The notes: generated from the letters alone by a model not told the origin. DNA of 64,000 nucleotides from Citrobacter sp. JGM124 (GCF_018257795.1 NZ_JAERJD010000009.1:62001-126000), one strand, 5' to 3'. Shown: positions 47,301 to 58,700, counted from the first letter of the stretch. Made by a program: numbers and translations.

Positions 47301-47519
47301 CTATCGTTTGATAATTTGCGAGATATCTTTACGGTCTATCTGGATTTCATTACCCGCGGTATCACGGTAGCTTACAAGCCCGGTTTCTTCATCTATCGTG
47401 GGTTTATTTTCTGTCAGGATCATGCGCCCGTCTTTTGTTGCCATCACATAGTTACTACTACAGCCTGAAACAGCAAATACCAGGCCAATGGCGGAAATTG
47501 CTACAGCCCATTTTTTCAT
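47301..47519 (-). CDS. ygdR: YgdR/YgdI-type lipoprotein
   Basis: A 72-aa small lipoprotein. The signal ends at the lipobox AVSGC (Cys20), followed by [14 protein letters not shown] and an SH3-like fold ([20 protein letters not shown]). It matches E. coli YgdR closely. In E. coli ygdQ lies between it and mutH; here that membrane protein gene is missing from the 203-bp gap. Function unknown. Confidence 0.92.
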   Translation of the reverse strand: MKKWAVAISAIGLVFAVSGCSSNYVMATKDGRMILTENKPTIDEETGLVSYRDTAGNEIQIDRKDISQIIKR

Positions 47520-47722
47520 TATGAAGCCCTGTCTGGAATTAATGATTGATACCCACCATATTTTAACTGGCTTGGATATTGCCTTTATAAGCGTTCCTAA
47601 TCAGCTGATTGGTTAACAGGATGCACCGTGCCTGCAAGCAGCTGCTGGAGCCATACTCTAGTAGTAACGTAACATAGCGAGTAATAAAAGCAGTTAATTC
47701 TGATAACAAACAGGTGAACAGA

Positions 47723-48412
47723 TTAATGGCTAAAATATCTGGCCAGCAGGGCGGCCGTAAAATTTTTTTTCAGATAGAAGCCCCTGGGTAACGTCATAAT
47801 TGGGGCCCCATCAATACCGATAGCCTCGGTTAATACCCGGCTGTTAGCCGCTTTAGGGCGTAGCTGCATGACCTCCCCATGTCGGGCTGTAATTCGCTCT
47901 ACATGCCCGAGAACAATTAAGTCCATCAGCTCTTCAAAATCCAGGCGTAATTGTTGTTCCTCTTCAGCACTGGGACTCCACAGTAATGGTGACCCCACAT
48001 GCCGGTCAGCGAGGGGAATGTGTCTTTCTCCCTCAACAGGAACCCATAGCACGCGCTTCAGTTTATGGCGCACATGGCTGGTTTCCCAGACGACGCCACT
48101 GTTACCGGTGAGTGGTGCGACACAGACAAAGGTTGTTTCAAGTGGTCTGCCCCGGGCATCAACGGGAATGCTTTTGAGTTCAATACCTAAAGCCGCAAAG
48201 TCCTGTTCCGGTTTGCTGCCAGCACTGGCACCCAGCCATAACTCCAGTAACCCACCAACCCAGCCTTTGTCACGTTTAAGATTGGGGGGAACCGGCATGC
48301 CAGCAAGCTGGGCGAGTTCGCCCAGTGTATACCCTGCAATGGACTGTGCTTGTTTGAGTAAAGCGGAAGCGCTGTCCGGTGGTGACGTAAAAGGTCGTAT
48401 TGATGCCATCAT
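47723..48412 (-). CDS. mutH: DNA mismatch-repair endonuclease MutH
   Basis: A 229-aa endonuclease that nicks the unmethylated strand at hemimethylated GATC on activation by MutL. The PD-ExK-like active site is present (Asp71 in EQDFAAL, Glu78 and Lys80 in GIELKS). [20 protein letters not shown] and [13 protein letters not shown] match E. coli. Two Met codons begin the frame (48412 or 48409). The upstream region contains the DARS2-like element. Confidence 0.96.
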   Translation of the reverse strand: MMASIRPFTSPPDSASALLKQAQSIAGYTLGELAQLAGMPVPPNLKRDKGWVGGLLELWLGASAGSKPEQDFAALGIELKSIPVDARGRPLETTFVCVAPLTGNSGVVWETSHVRHKLKRVLWVPVEGERHIPLADRHVGSPLLWSPSAEEEQQLRLDFEELMDLIVLGHVERITARHGEVMQLRPKAANSRVLTEAIGIDGAPIMTLPRGFYLKKNFTAALLARYFSH

Positions 48413-48602
48413 GGATACTTGTCTTTTGATTAAAAAATGAACGCATGTTATTCACAATGAATAAACGATAAAAAACGATAAATAGATAAATTTCAATCTT
48501 ATGATTTATCAGGTTTTTTTTATTCATTTTGCCAGTGTTACTCGTGGTGGAAAAAGCTTTTCCCAATCTGGTCACTGACAATGAACAGGATCTTACACCA
48601 TG

Positions 48603-48927
48603 TTATCCACAGAAAAATGGGATAAGTGATAAAATGACTTACTACTGGTTCCATTTACAGCCTTGACGAGAGAGAAAACATCAATATCACAAGGTTTTTT
48701 GATTAACATGTTTGCACAAACTGTGGATAAAAACGACGCTGTACGATCTTTCATCAGTGGGGCGTGACAGGGTGTGATCCACATCACTTAATTGATTTTA
48801 TAAACGATAATTTAATTCACAATACATTGATTTAAAACGATTTGATATGATTTGCTCCCTGAGTTTTTCAAATGGATTTCTAAGTTGTCCCAATGTAATT
48901 ATGTGGTTCTGCACAGTGATATCCACA
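48603..48927. other. DARS2-like DnaA-reactivating sequence (mutH-rppH gap)
   Basis: This gap has two perfect DnaA boxes TTATCCACA (48603-48611, + strand; 48722-48730, - strand) and two one-mismatch boxes (TGATCCACA at 48775-48783; ATATCCACA at 48919-48927). A consensus IHF site (CAATACATTGATT, minus-strand WATCAANNNNTTR) sits at 48820-48832. In E. coli DARS2, between mutH and ygdP (rppH), regenerates ATP-DnaA with help of IHF and Fis. Position and composition fit; Fis sites were not identified by eye. The rest of the gap (48413-49096) holds no supported gene. Confidence 0.8.
48820..48832 (-). promoter_or_regulatory. Consensus IHF binding site within the DARS2-like region
   Basis: CAATACATTGATT fits YAANNNNTTGATW, the reverse complement of the IHF consensus, at every fixed position. 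It lies between the core DnaA boxes and the rppH-side box. Confidence 0.65.
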
Positions 48928-49096
48928 GAAAAAGTGAATAAAATCGAGCGGAATGGGCTTCCCCTGTTTATAACACTGCATTTTTTTGTGAGTTATTCAA
49001 ATGTTATTCTATCTATAGCATGTTTATAGAGTGGTTTACCGCCTGACACTTGTATGAAACAATCGTCATAATCTAAGTTTGTTTTGAGGTAGTCCG

Positions 49097-49627
49097 GTGA
49101 TCGATGATGATGGCTACCGCCCAAACGTTGGGATCGTAATATGTAATCGGCAAGGACAGGTCATGTGGGCTCGTCGCTTCGGTCAACACTCCTGGCAATT
49201 TCCGCAAGGTGGCATCAATCCAGGCGAATCCGCTGAGCAAGCAATGTACAGGGAGCTTTTCGAAGAGGTCGGTTTACAGCGAAAAGATGTACGCATTCTT
49301 GCTTCAACCCGAAATTGGTTGCGTTACAAATTACCCAAACGTTTGGTGCGTTGGGACACAAAGCCGGTTTGTATCGGCCAAAAACAAAAATGGTTTCTTT
49401 TGCAGCTGGTGGGTAATGATACGGCTATTAATATGCAAACCAGCAGTACCCCTGAATTTGATGGGTGGCGCTGGGTAAGTTATTGGTATCCTGTGCGGCA
49501 GGTTGTTTCATTTAAGCGCGATGTTTATCGCCGTGTAATGAAAGAGTTTTCCAGCCTGGTGATGCCACTGCAGGAAGTGACTCCCCCCCGTAACAGTGCG
49601 CCCCCATGGCGACGTAAAAGAGGCTAA
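49097..49627 (+). CDS. rppH: RNA pyrophosphohydrolase RppH
   Basis: A 176-aa Nudix enzyme that removes 5' pyrophosphate from mRNAs and opens them to RNase E. The Nudix box spans about residues 38-60 ([17 protein letters not shown] then FEEVGL). It is nearly identical to E. coli RppH in the first 110 residues. The start is GTG at 49097. ptsP follows after 12 bp. Confidence 0.96.
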   Translation: MIDDDGYRPNVGIVICNRQGQVMWARRFGQHSWQFPQGGINPGESAEQAMYRELFEEVGLQRKDVRILASTRNWLRYKLPKRLVRWDTKPVCIGQKQKWFLLQLVGNDTAINMQTSSTPEFDGWRWVSYWYPVRQVVSFKRDVYRRVMKEFSSLVMPLQEVTPPRNSAPPWRRKRG

Positions 49628-49639
49628 GTCACGCGGAAG

Positions 49640-51886
49640 ATGCTGACTCGTTTGCGAGAGATTGTCGAAAAGGTTGCCAGTGCTCCGCGTCTCAATGAGG
49701 CGCTGGATCTTCTGGTTACTGAAATCTGTGAGGCAATGGACACTGAGGTCTGTTCTGTCTATTTAGCCGATAACAGCCGACGTTGTTTTTACCTTATGGC
49801 TACACGAGGCTTGAAAAAGCCTCGTGGTCGAACTGTTACCCTGGCATTTGATGAAGGGCTGGTTGGTTTGGTCGGGCGGCTCGCTGAGCCTATCAACCTT
49901 GCTGATGCTCAAAAACACCCCAGTTTTAAGTATATTCCGGCGGTAAAAGAGGAACGTTTTCGCGCATTTCTTGGCGTGCCTGTTATCCAACGTCGACAAC
50001 TCTTGGGGGTTCTGGTCGTTCAGCAGCGGGAGCTGCGTCAGTATAATGAAAGTGAAGAGTCATTCCTGGTTACGCTCGCCACCCAAGTGGCTGCTATCTT
50101 ATCCCAGTCTCAACTGACGGCATTATTCAGACAGTATCGACACACACGTATTCGTGCTCTGCCCGCCTCTCCTGGGGTTGCGATCGCTGAAGGTTGGGTG
50201 GATGTGACGCCCCCGCTCATTGAACAGGTGTCTGAAGCATCAACACTGGATATTGTTTCGGAACGCGAACGCTTGATGACGGCGTTGGAAGAGGCCGCAG
50301 CAGAATTCCGGCGTTACAGTAAACGTTTCTCGGCCGGGGCGCAAAAAGAGACCGCCGCCATCTTTGACTTGTACTCTCACTTACTCAGTGACGTCCACCT
50401 GCGTCGCGAGCTGTTTGAAGAAGTTGACCGTGGTTCTGTTGCTGAATGGGCCGTTAAGAAAGTTATTGAGAAATTTGTGGCCCAGTTTGCCAGCCTGTCA
50501 GACAGTTATTTAAAAGAACGCTCCGGGGATTTAAAAGCACTGGGGCAGCGCTTGCTTTTTCACCTTGATGATACGATTCAAAGCCCTAATACTTGGCCCG
50601 AACGCTTCGTTCTGGTGGCGGATGAGCTGTCGGCGGCAACTCTGGCTGAGTTACCGCAGAATCGTCTTGCTGGTATTGTTGTTCGTGATGGTGCCGTTAA
50701 TTCCCACGCTGCGATTATGGTTCGTGCGTTAGGGATCCCAACCGTCACGGGGGCTGATATTCAGCCTTCGGCATTACATCGCCGCATGTTGATCGTTGAC
50801 GGTTATCGTGGCGAATTGCTGGTTGAACCAGAACAGGTGCTGCTAAATGAGTACCAACGTCTGGTCAGTGAAGAGAACGAACTGACCCGGTTGGTGGAAG
50901 ATAAAGCGGAACAGGCCGGTCAGTTAAAAAGTGGCGAGCGGGTTCAAGTTATGCTCAATGCAGGACTCAGCCCAGAACATGAGGGTAATCTCGGTGCGCG
51001 TATTGACGGTATTGGACTATATCGTACAGAGATCCCCTTTATGCTGCAGAGTGGCTTCCCATCAGAAGAAGAACAGATAGCTCAGTATCAGGGCATGCTG
51101 CAGCTGTTTAACGGTAAGCCCGTAACCTTGCGTACACTGGATGTAGGGGCTGATAAGCCGTTGCCTTATATGCCTATTATTGAGGAAAACCCTTCCCTGG
51201 GGTGGCGCGGGATCCGTATCACTCTCGATCAGCCTGAAATCTTTTTAATTCAAGTTCGTGCCATGCTACGGGCCAATGCGGCGACAGGTAATCTCAGTAT
51301 CCTGCTACCGATGATAACTAGCATTGAGGAATTGGATGAAGCACGCATGCTTATTCAACGTGCAGAGCGTGAAGTGGAAGCATCACTGGGGTACGAACTG
51401 CCCCAATTGCGTTTAGGGATTATGGTTGAGGTGCCCTCGATGGTGTTTATGTTTAAACATCTGGCGGGGCGAGTCGATTTTATTTCCGTCGGTACTAACG
51501 ATCTAACCCAATATTTGCTGGCCGTAGACAGGAACAATACTCGAGTTGCTAATCTCTACGATAGCCTGCATCCTGCGGTTCTGCGAGCATTGGCGATGAT
51601 TGCCAAAGAGACAAAAGACTATCATATCGATCTCGCTGTATGTGGGGAAATGGCGGGGGATCCTCAGTGTGTTGCTCTGCTGATCGGATTAGGGTATCGC
51701 CATTTGTCGATGAATGGCCGCTCGGTGGCCCGTGTTAAGTATTTGCTACGCCACATTGAGCGAGAAGAGGTTGAGGCTTTGGCTATCTGTTGCACAGAGG
51801 CGGATACTGCCGCAGAAGTTCATCAGCAAGTCGCTGAATTTATGAGTAAGCGTGGAATAGATGGCCTGATTGGTGGGGGCCGTTAA
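49640..51886 (+). CDS. ptsP: Nitrogen-PTS enzyme I (PtsP, EI-Ntr)
   Basis: A 748-aa phosphotransferase that starts the nitrogen-related PTS chain to NPr (PtsO) and PtsN. An N-terminal GAF domain (about 1-155) that senses glutamine/ketoglutarate in E. coli is followed by the enzyme-I N domain with the phospho-His in GAVNSHAAIMVRALG near 358 and the C-terminal PEP-binding barrel (YRTEIPFMLQ; VCGEMAGDP with the catalytic Cys). Directly downstream of rppH, the E. coli operon order. Confidence 0.95.
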   Translation: MLTRLREIVEKVASAPRLNEALDLLVTEICEAMDTEVCSVYLADNSRRCFYLMATRGLKKPRGRTVTLAFDEGLVGLVGRLAEPINLADAQKHPSFKYIPAVKEERFRAFLGVPVIQRRQLLGVLVVQQRELRQYNESEESFLVTLATQVAAILSQSQLTALFRQYRHTRIRALPASPGVAIAEGWVDVTPPLIEQVSEASTLDIVSERERLMTALEEAAAEFRRYSKRFSAGAQKETAAIFDLYSHLLSDVHLRRELFEEVDRGSVAEWAVKKVIEKFVAQFASLSDSYLKERSGDLKALGQRLLFHLDDTIQSPNTWPERFVLVADELSAATLAELPQNRLAGIVVRDGAVNSHAAIMVRALGIPTVTGADIQPSALHRRMLIVDGYRGELLVEPEQVLLNEYQRLVSEENELTRLVEDKAEQAGQLKSGERVQVMLNAGLSPEHEGNLGARIDGIGLYRTEIPFMLQSGFPSEEEQIAQYQGMLQLFNGKPVTLRTLDVGADKPLPYMPIIEENPSLGWRGIRITLDQPEIFLIQVRAMLRANAATGNLSILLPMITSIEELDEARMLIQRAEREVEASLGYELPQLRLGIMVEVPSMVFMFKHLAGRVDFISVGTNDLTQYLLAVDRNNTRVANLYDSLHPAVLRALAMIAKETKDYHIDLAVCGEMAGDPQCVALLIGLGYRHLSMNGRSVARVKYLLRHIEREEVEALAICCTEADTAAEVHQQVAEFMSKRGIDGLIGGGR

Positions 51887-52062
51887 GACAGGCGGTTATC
51901 GTCTATGGGGAAAGTAGCATTACAGATCTTTTACAACTTCCTTCATCAATCAATTCTTGCCTTTATGCTATGATGCGCTGCTTTCGGAGCGCATTCTTGA
52001 TAATGCGTACTTGTAATCCCACTGTGTAATTATAGTGGTGTAACAACGGCTTGTGGTGACAG

Positions 52063-52944
52063 ATGAACAGTGGCTATCTGCGTTTCCCTAATATTGATCC
52101 GGTACTTTTTTCTATTGGGCCAATTTCCCTGCACTGGTACGGCTTGATGTACCTAATCGGCTTCGTCTTTGCTATGTGGCTTGCTGGTCGTCGTGCTAGC
52201 CGTCCTGGTAGCGGATGGACAAAAAATGAAGTCGAGAATTTACTGTATGCTGGTTTTGTCGGGGTATTCCTCGGCGGGCGGCTAGGGTATGTCTTTTTCT
52301 ACAATTTCCCTGTTTTTCTTGCCGATCCACTCTACTTATTCAAAGTATGGGACGGGGGAATGTCGTTTCACGGTGGGCTGATCGGTGTCATTTGCGTCAT
52401 GATTATTTATGCTCGCCGAACCAAACGCACCTTTTTCCAGGTTTCTGATTTTATTGCACCACTGATCCCATTTGGATTGGGGGCCGGGCGTCTGGGAAAC
52501 TTTATCAATGGCGAGTTGTGGGGGCGTGTTGATCCTGGCTTTAAGTGGGCGATGTTGTTCCCGGAGTCCCGTAGCGAAGATATCGGTCTGCTGGCTAAAC
52601 ACCCGGAATGGCAATCCCTTTTTAATCAGTATGGTGTGCTGCCGCGTCACCCATCTCAGCTTTATGAATTACTGCTGGAAGGCGTTGTGCTGTTTATTAT
52701 TCTGAATGTTTTTATTCGCAAACCGCGTCCAGTCGGTGCGGTTTCTGGGTTGTTTTTAATCGGCTATGGCGTGTTCCGCATTGTGGTTGAATTTTTCCGC
52801 CAGCCAGATTCCCAGTTTACCGGAACTTGGGTGCAATACATCAGCATGGGGCAAATCCTTTCGATTCCGATGATTGTGGGCGGTGTTATCATGATGATTT
52901 GGGCCTATCGCCGGTATCCCCAAACCACAAACGTCGTGAGGTGA
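52063..52944 (+). CDS. lgt: Prolipoprotein diacylglyceryl transferase
   Basis: A 293-aa inner-membrane enzyme that attaches diacylglycerol to the lipobox Cys of all lipoproteins, including several in this window. Seven membrane segments are predicted, and the Lgt signature [16 protein letters not shown] near 140-155 contains the essential Arg and Asn. thyA starts one base after its stop, as in E. coli. Confidence 0.96.
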   Translation: MNSGYLRFPNIDPVLFSIGPISLHWYGLMYLIGFVFAMWLAGRRASRPGSGWTKNEVENLLYAGFVGVFLGGRLGYVFFYNFPVFLADPLYLFKVWDGGMSFHGGLIGVICVMIIYARRTKRTFFQVSDFIAPLIPFGLGAGRLGNFINGELWGRVDPGFKWAMLFPESRSEDIGLLAKHPEWQSLFNQYGVLPRHPSQLYELLLEGVVLFIILNVFIRKPRPVGAVSGLFLIGYGVFRIVVEFFRQPDSQFTGTWVQYISMGQILSIPMIVGGVIMMIWAYRRYPQTTNVVR

Positions 52945-52945
52945 C

Positions 52946-53740
52946 ATGAAACAGTATCTTGATTTGATGAGAACAGTACTCGAAGAGGGGACACCAAAAG
53001 ATGACCGTACTGGTACCGGTACGTTGTCTATTTTTGGTCATCAAATGCGTTTTAATCTGCAACAAGGTTTTCCTTTGGTCACGACCAAAAAATGCCATTT
53101 GCGCTCGATTGTTCATGAGCTGCTTTGGTTTTTAAAAGGGGAGACCAATGTCGCTTATCTGCATGAGAACAATGTCACTATCTGGGACGAATGGGCTGAT
53201 GAAAACGGTGATTTAGGGCCGGTATATGGTAAGCAATGGCGTTCATGGACTGCCCCTGACGGTCGTCATATTGACCAGCTCAGTACAGTGATCCAGCAAC
53301 TGAAAAATGATCCTGATTCCAGGCGCATCATTGTTTCAGCCTGGAACGTCGGTGAGCTGGATCAGATGGCCCTGGCTCCCTGCCATGCTTTTTTCCAGTT
53401 TTATGTGGCTGACGGTAAACTCTCTTGTCAGCTTTATCAGCGTTCTTGCGATGTCTTCCTCGGCCTGCCGTTTAATATTGCCAGCTATGCATTACTGGTT
53501 CATATGGTGGCACAGCAGTGTGATTTGGCTGTGGGGGATTTTGTCTGGACAGGGGGAGATACCCATCTGTACCTCAACCATCTTGAACAAGCACGTTTAC
53601 AGCTGACGCGTGAGCCTCGTGACTTACCGCAACTGGTCATCAAACGTAAACCCGAATCCTTATTTGATTATCGTTTTGAAGATTTTGAAATTACGGGCTA
53701 TGACCCTTACCCAGCCATTAAAGCCCCGGTGGCTATCTAA
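52946..53740 (+). CDS. thyA: Thymidylate synthase
   Basis: A 264-aa enzyme that methylates dUMP to dTMP with methylene-tetrahydrofolate. The catalytic Cys146 is in [11 protein letters not shown], the folate/dUMP region in [20 protein letters not shown]. Length is identical to E. coli. The lgt-thyA overlap/adjacency suggests coupled translation. Confidence 0.97.
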   Translation: MKQYLDLMRTVLEEGTPKDDRTGTGTLSIFGHQMRFNLQQGFPLVTTKKCHLRSIVHELLWFLKGETNVAYLHENNVTIWDEWADENGDLGPVYGKQWRSWTAPDGRHIDQLSTVIQQLKNDPDSRRIIVSAWNVGELDQMALAPCHAFFQFYVADGKLSCQLYQRSCDVFLGLPFNIASYALLVHMVAQQCDLAVGDFVWTGGDTHLYLNHLEQARLQLTREPRDLPQLVIKRKPESLFDYRFEDFEITGYDPYPAIKAPVAI

Positions 53741-53776
53741 CTTATTAAGTCCGTTATAATCCGGCATATGCCGCTT

Positions 53777-53812
53777 AAACCCCGGAGTGATAACAGCTTC
53801 CGGGGTTTTTAT
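53777..53812 (+). terminator. Rho-independent terminator of thyA
   Basis: AAACCCCGGA/TCCGGGGTTT, a 10-bp stem with a 12-nt loop, followed by a T-run, 37 bp after the thyA stop. Confidence 0.88.
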
Positions 53813-53932
53813 TTCGGGGCTGATTACAGCCATGTTGCAATTCTTTGCAACCGTATCGAGAGTATGCGTCCCTCCTTCTGAACCCGTGGTGTGCCCACTG
53901 ATAAGGTCTCAAATCCCTGGCATACTGGTGCC

Positions 53933-54403
53933 ATGCACAACACTATTCGCGGTTTCAGCCTGATAGAAATGATGGTTGTTCTCATCATTATCGCCATCCT
54001 GAGTGGCGGCGGTCTTTATGGCTTTCAACAATGGCAGCACCAGCAACGGCTATGGCAAACGACGCATCAGCTCAGTCAATATCTGCACCATCTACGCAGT
54101 GATGCTAACCGGCATAACCGTGATCATCTGTTACTTTTATTTCAGCGTCATGGTCGGTGGTGCCTGGTCAGCCAGAACTGCTCTGACATGCCCTGTACTG
54201 GTGACAACCAATGGCAGTTTATCCCACACTTTAAAGAGATTTCACTGGTGGAGATGACTCAGGGACTGGGTTTTTATGGCGTAATGAACACCGCAAGACC
54301 CGGGCATATTCTACTGAGCAGTGCTGCCGGGCAACGTAAGCTGATCATCTCCGCCTGGGGGCGCATACGTATCTGTTCGGTAAAGGAAAATAACCCGTGT
54401 TGA
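53933..54403 (+). CDS. ppdA: Prepilin-peptidase-dependent protein A (type IV pilin-like)
   Basis: A 156-aa pilin-like protein with the prepilin cleavage site (IRG-FSLIEMMVV) and hydrophobic N-terminal helix, then a GspH-like domain with a Cys pair (VSQNCSDMPC). I start at 53933, which gives the short leader MHNTIRG; an in-frame GTG 42 bases earlier would give an unusually long leader. It is first of four minor-pilin genes (ppdA-ppdB-ygdB-ppdC) with overlapping ends. In E. coli these can work in type IV pilus or type II secretion assembly. Confidence 0.88.
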   Translation: MHNTIRGFSLIEMMVVLIIIAILSGGGLYGFQQWQHQQRLWQTTHQLSQYLHHLRSDANRHNRDHLLLLFQRHGRWCLVSQNCSDMPCTGDNQWQFIPHFKEISLVEMTQGLGFYGVMNTARPGHILLSSAAGQRKLIISAWGRIRICSVKENNPC

Positions 54404-54942
54404 TCAGACAGCAGGGGTTTACCCTGGTTGAAGTGCTGGTCGCTCTGTGCATCAGCAGTATGCTGTTATTGGGGGGATTACGGCTTTTACCTGCCATGCA
54501 GTTACCTATTTTTCATGAGTATCAATTCAGTACTGCCCGTGAATCAGTATGGCAACTGGCTTATCGCATTGGTAAACATCTTCAGCGGGCGGGCTATTGC
54601 CACGGAATTTGTACGATGCAAGCACTGAAGATAGAGCAAGATGGTCGTCGGGTATTGATCCAGTGGCAGGCACCAGGACAGCCCTGCCGTACCCAATATG
54701 AACAGACAGGGTATCGGTTATATCAGGGGGAATTGCAAATCCTCAAAAACAGTACTGAGTATGGCCGTGAGATGTGGGAAAGCATATCTGACCCGGGGCT
54801 GATTATCCTGACTGACTTTTCCGTTACCCGGCAGTGGCGCAGTAATGAGCCGCCATTACTGGTTATTCAGCTGACCGCCAGGCAAAAACAGGGGGGCGCG
54901 TTAATACAGATACGCCATGTAGTCAGGGGAGAAAATCTATGA
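54397..54942 (+). CDS. ppdB: Prepilin-peptidase-dependent protein B
   Basis: A 181-aa minor pseudopilin with leader MLIRQQG-FTLVEVLVAL and a long hydrophobic helix. The start is GTG at 54397, overlapping the ppdA stop. It is PilW-like. Cys residues (HGICTM, QPCRT) may form a disulfide in the periplasm. Confidence 0.9.
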   Translation: MLIRQQGFTLVEVLVALCISSMLLLGGLRLLPAMQLPIFHEYQFSTARESVWQLAYRIGKHLQRAGYCHGICTMQALKIEQDGRRVLIQWQAPGQPCRTQYEQTGYRLYQGELQILKNSTEYGREMWESISDPGLIILTDFSVTRQWRSNEPPLLVIQLTARQKQGGALIQIRHVVRGENL

Positions 54943-55370
54943 GCCCAAATAACGAAACCGGAAGCAGTGCAATACTGATGGTACTTTTACTCTTACTTTC
55001 AGGAACTTCGATGCTGGTTGGGTTGTCATCTCATCTTACGACTGAGCATCGATGGGGGATGCAGGAAAAAAGGGCGATAGCCCATTTTGTTGGTGCTCAA
55101 TCAGCAATGTCATGGGGAATGTGGCAACGCTGGCAGTTACAACAACAGTGGCAGTGTCAGACGGAGGCTTCGTCTGCTTTGCGTGCTTGCCTTATTCAGA
55201 CGCAGGGTAGTGAGGTGCTACTGGCTGCCTTCCTCGCTGAAGGGCCTGCATCAAGCTGGTTGATACACTGGCGATGGGGCACGCTTAAACATGGTAAATT
55301 TATTGCCAGTGACCACGGATGGCTGGATTATTGTCCGTTAGGTGATAAAGCCCACTGTAATCTGGCATGA
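54939..55370 (+). CDS. ygdB: YgdB family pilus-assembly protein (DUF2509)
   Basis: A 143-aa protein with an N-terminal hydrophobic helix (SSAILMVLLLLLSGTSMLVG) but no prepilin GF-TLxE cleavage motif, like E. coli YgdB (PilX-like position). Overlaps ppdB and ppdC by ATGA-type junctions. Trp-rich middle and two Cys pairs. Confidence 0.88.
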   Translation: MSPNNETGSSAILMVLLLLLSGTSMLVGLSSHLTTEHRWGMQEKRAIAHFVGAQSAMSWGMWQRWQLQQQWQCQTEASSALRACLIQTQGSEVLLAAFLAEGPASSWLIHWRWGTLKHGKFIASDHGWLDYCPLGDKAHCNLA

Positions 55371-55696
55371 TAGCCATGAAACAAAGAGGCTTTAGCTTGC
55401 CAGAAGTATTATGCGCACTGATGCTGTTTATGATGGTTATTCTGTTGTTCTTGAATTATCACCATTGGCTGCAGCAGCGCTTTGAAACCCAGTGGCAAAC
55501 TCAACAACTCTGGCGCTATACGCTTGAGCAAACGGAGTCTGGTTCACCCTTGTTGCCGCCCCCATGGCAAACGACCAGGCAGCAGACGTCCTGTGGAGAG
55601 TGTCTGTGCATCCATGTCACGATAACCTGTCCCGGGGGCCGAACTGGACAGTTGTCAAAACTGATTTGTCCATCCTTTAACCTTAACCCGGAGTAG
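55367..55696 (+). CDS. ppdC: Prepilin-peptidase-dependent protein C
   Basis: A 109-aa minor pseudopilin with leader MIAMKQRG-FSLPEVLCALM and a C-terminal Cys-rich part (TSCGECLCIHV). The start may be 55367 (overlapping the ygdB stop) or 55376. recC starts 8 bp downstream. Confidence 0.88.
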   Translation: MIAMKQRGFSLPEVLCALMLFMMVILLFLNYHHWLQQRFETQWQTQQLWRYTLEQTESGSPLLPPPWQTTRQQTSCGECLCIHVTITCPGGRTGQLSKLICPSFNLNPE

Positions 55697-55703
55697 CAGT
55701 TTC

Positions 55704-58700
55704 ATGTTGCGTGTCTACCATTCTAATCGTCTTGATGTGCTGGAAGAGATTATGGAGTTTATCGTTGAACGCCAGCCGCTTGCAGATGCTTTGGAACCGG
55801 AAGTCGTATTGGTACAAAGTACGGGTATGGCGCAATGGCTACAAATGTCACTGGCGAAAAAGTTTGGTATCGCAGCCAATATTCAGTTTCCTTTACCGGC
55901 GAGTTTTATCTGGGAGATGTTTAGCCGTGTGTTACCCGGGATCCCAGAACAAAGCGCATTCAATAAACAGAGTATGAGCTGGAAGTTGATGTCGATTATT
56001 CCTGCCATGCTTAATGACCCACCTTTTGCCCAGCTTAAACATTATCTTCAGGAAGATGATAATGATCGTAAGTTATTCCAGCTGGCCTCGCGCATAGCTG
56101 ATCTGTATGACCAGTATCTGGTTTATCGCCCGGGTTGGTTAAGTCTTTGGGAAAAAGGCCGACAGGTAGAAAACGCAGGTGAAGCACAGCAATGGCAGGC
56201 ACCATTATGGGCGGCATTGGTGCGTTATACCGCCGAACTGGGTCATCCACAATGGCATCGAGCCAATCTTTATCAAAGCTTTATTAACAGGCTTGAAGAG
56301 AGCAAAACATGCCCGGCGGGGTTACCTTCACGAGTATTTCTCTGTGGTATTTCAGCGCTGCCCCCAGTTTATCTTCAGGCACTGCAAGCATTAGGCCGGC
56401 ATATTGATATCCATGTTTTATTTACCAACCCATGTCGCTACTACTGGGGGGATATTAAAGATTCGGCGTTTCTGGCTCGCTTGACCCAGCGTCGTCGCCG
56501 CCGCCATATGGCTGAACATGAACATACACTATTTCAAAATAACGATAGTGCAGCAGGGTTATTTAATGCCTCAGGTGAACAGGATACCGCTAATCCACTG
56601 CTGGCTTCCTGGGGAAAGCTGGGGCGTGACTATGTTTATTTACTGTCCGAACTGGAACGATTTGAAGAGATCGACGTGTTTGTCGATATTGAGCCTGACA
56701 ACTTACTGCATAGCCTGCAGCATGATTTACTTGAGCTGAAAAATAGTACGGTGCTGGGGCTGACAGAAGCAGAGTTTATCCAGAGTGGTGATAAGCGACA
56801 ACTCGATCAGGATGACCATTCAGTCACCTTTCATGAATGCCATAGCCCACAGCGTGAAGTGGAAATCCTGCATGATAAACTCCTGGCGATGTTGCATGAA
56901 GATCCTGGTTTAACCCCTCGCGATATCATCGTTATGGTGGCAGATATCGACAGCTATAGTCCTTTCATTCAGGCCGTTTTTGGTAATGCCAGGGATGAAC
57001 GCTGGTTGCCCTTCACTATTTCTGACCGTCGAGCCAGCCATGCACACCCGGTGTTACAAGCCTTTATCAGTTTACTGGCATTACCAGACAGCCGCTTTCT
57101 GGCTGAGGATGTTCTGGCTTTGCTGGAAGTCTCTTCTCTGGCTAGCCGTTTTGCTATTGATGAAGAGGGACTGCGCTATTTACGTCAATGGGTTAGTGAG
57201 TCGGGCATTCGCTGGGGGCTTGATGACGATAACGTTCGTCAGCAGGAGCTGCCCGCTACCGGGCAGCATACCTGGCGTTTTGGTCTCACCCGAATGTTAC
57301 TGGGCTATGCCATGGAAAGTGATGCGGGTGTCTGGAACTCTGTGCTGCCATTTGATGAATCCAGCGGTTTAATTGCGGGCCTGGTAGGTCAGCTGGCTGA
57401 ACTTTTAATGCGTCTGAACCAGTGGCGAGAGACACTGTCACATGCACGAACCCTTGATGAATGGTTGCCACTGTGCAAGCAAATGCTGTCCTGCTTTTTC
57501 ATTGCTGATGACGACACGGAGGCAGCACTGGCACTGATCGAGTCCCAGTGGCAGGAGATGATTGAGCAGGGTGTTCAGGCGGCTTATGGCCAGCCTGTGT
57601 CGCTGGTTTTACTGCGTAATGCTTTATCTGATCGCCTTAACCAGCAGCGAATGAGTCAGCGTTTTTTGGCCGGGCAAGTCAATTTCTGTACGTTAATGCC
57701 TATGCGTGCAATTCCCTTCAAAGTGGTGTGCTTGCTGGGGATGAATGATGGTGTTTACCCCCGGACTCTGGCTCCTCTTGGCTTTGATTTGATCAGTCAA
57801 AACCCTCAGCGTGGGGACAGAAGCCGAAGGGATGATGACCGCTATCTGTTTCTTGAGGCATTGAGTTCAGCAGAGCAACGTCTGTATATCAGTTATATCG
57901 GTCGGTCGATTCAGGATAATAGCCGCCGTTACCCCTCAGTACTCGTTGAAGAGTTATTAAACTATATCGCCAGCAGCTATTGTTTAGCTGGAGACGAGGC
58001 ACTGGATATTGATACCAGCAGTAAAAAGGTCAAACAACAGCTGATTATTGAGCATGCCCGAACTCCCTTTGCCAGTGAAAACTATCTGATTGAAGGTGCG
58101 GAACAGAGTTTTGCCCAGGAATGGTTAGCGGCAGCCAATCAGAAAGGTGAAGCGCATGCTCCTTTTATTGCCGAGCCTCTGCCTGTTAGCATTATTGAAG
58201 ATATTTCCCTCGAACAGCTTCAGAATTTCTGGCGTCATCCAGTACGGGTATTTTTTCAAACTCGACTGGGGGTGAACTTCCGGATTGATGATACCGAGTT
58301 ACCAGACAGCGAGCCTTTTACCCTGGACTCGCTGGAAAGTTTTCTGTTGAATCAAAAAATGCTGAATACCCTCATTGAACAGCAAGATACACAGCCCCTT
58401 TTTACCCGGTATCGAGCCGCAGGGGAGCTACCTTATGGAGCATTCGGTGAAATTATCTGGGAAAAACAACAGGCAGAAATGTTGAAACTGGCTGAAAGAG
58501 TGATTACTGAGCGTCGCCCCACTGAAAACAAGGAAATAGATTTATTGGTTGGGGGGAGTCGTCTTACGGGCTGGCTTTCAGATGTCCAGCCTGACGGCTT
58601 GCTACGCTGGCGTCCTTCTGTGTTAACGGTTAGCCACGGTTTACAGCTTTGGCTTGAACACCTGGTCTGGGCTGCATCTGGCGGGGATGGGGAAAGCCAT

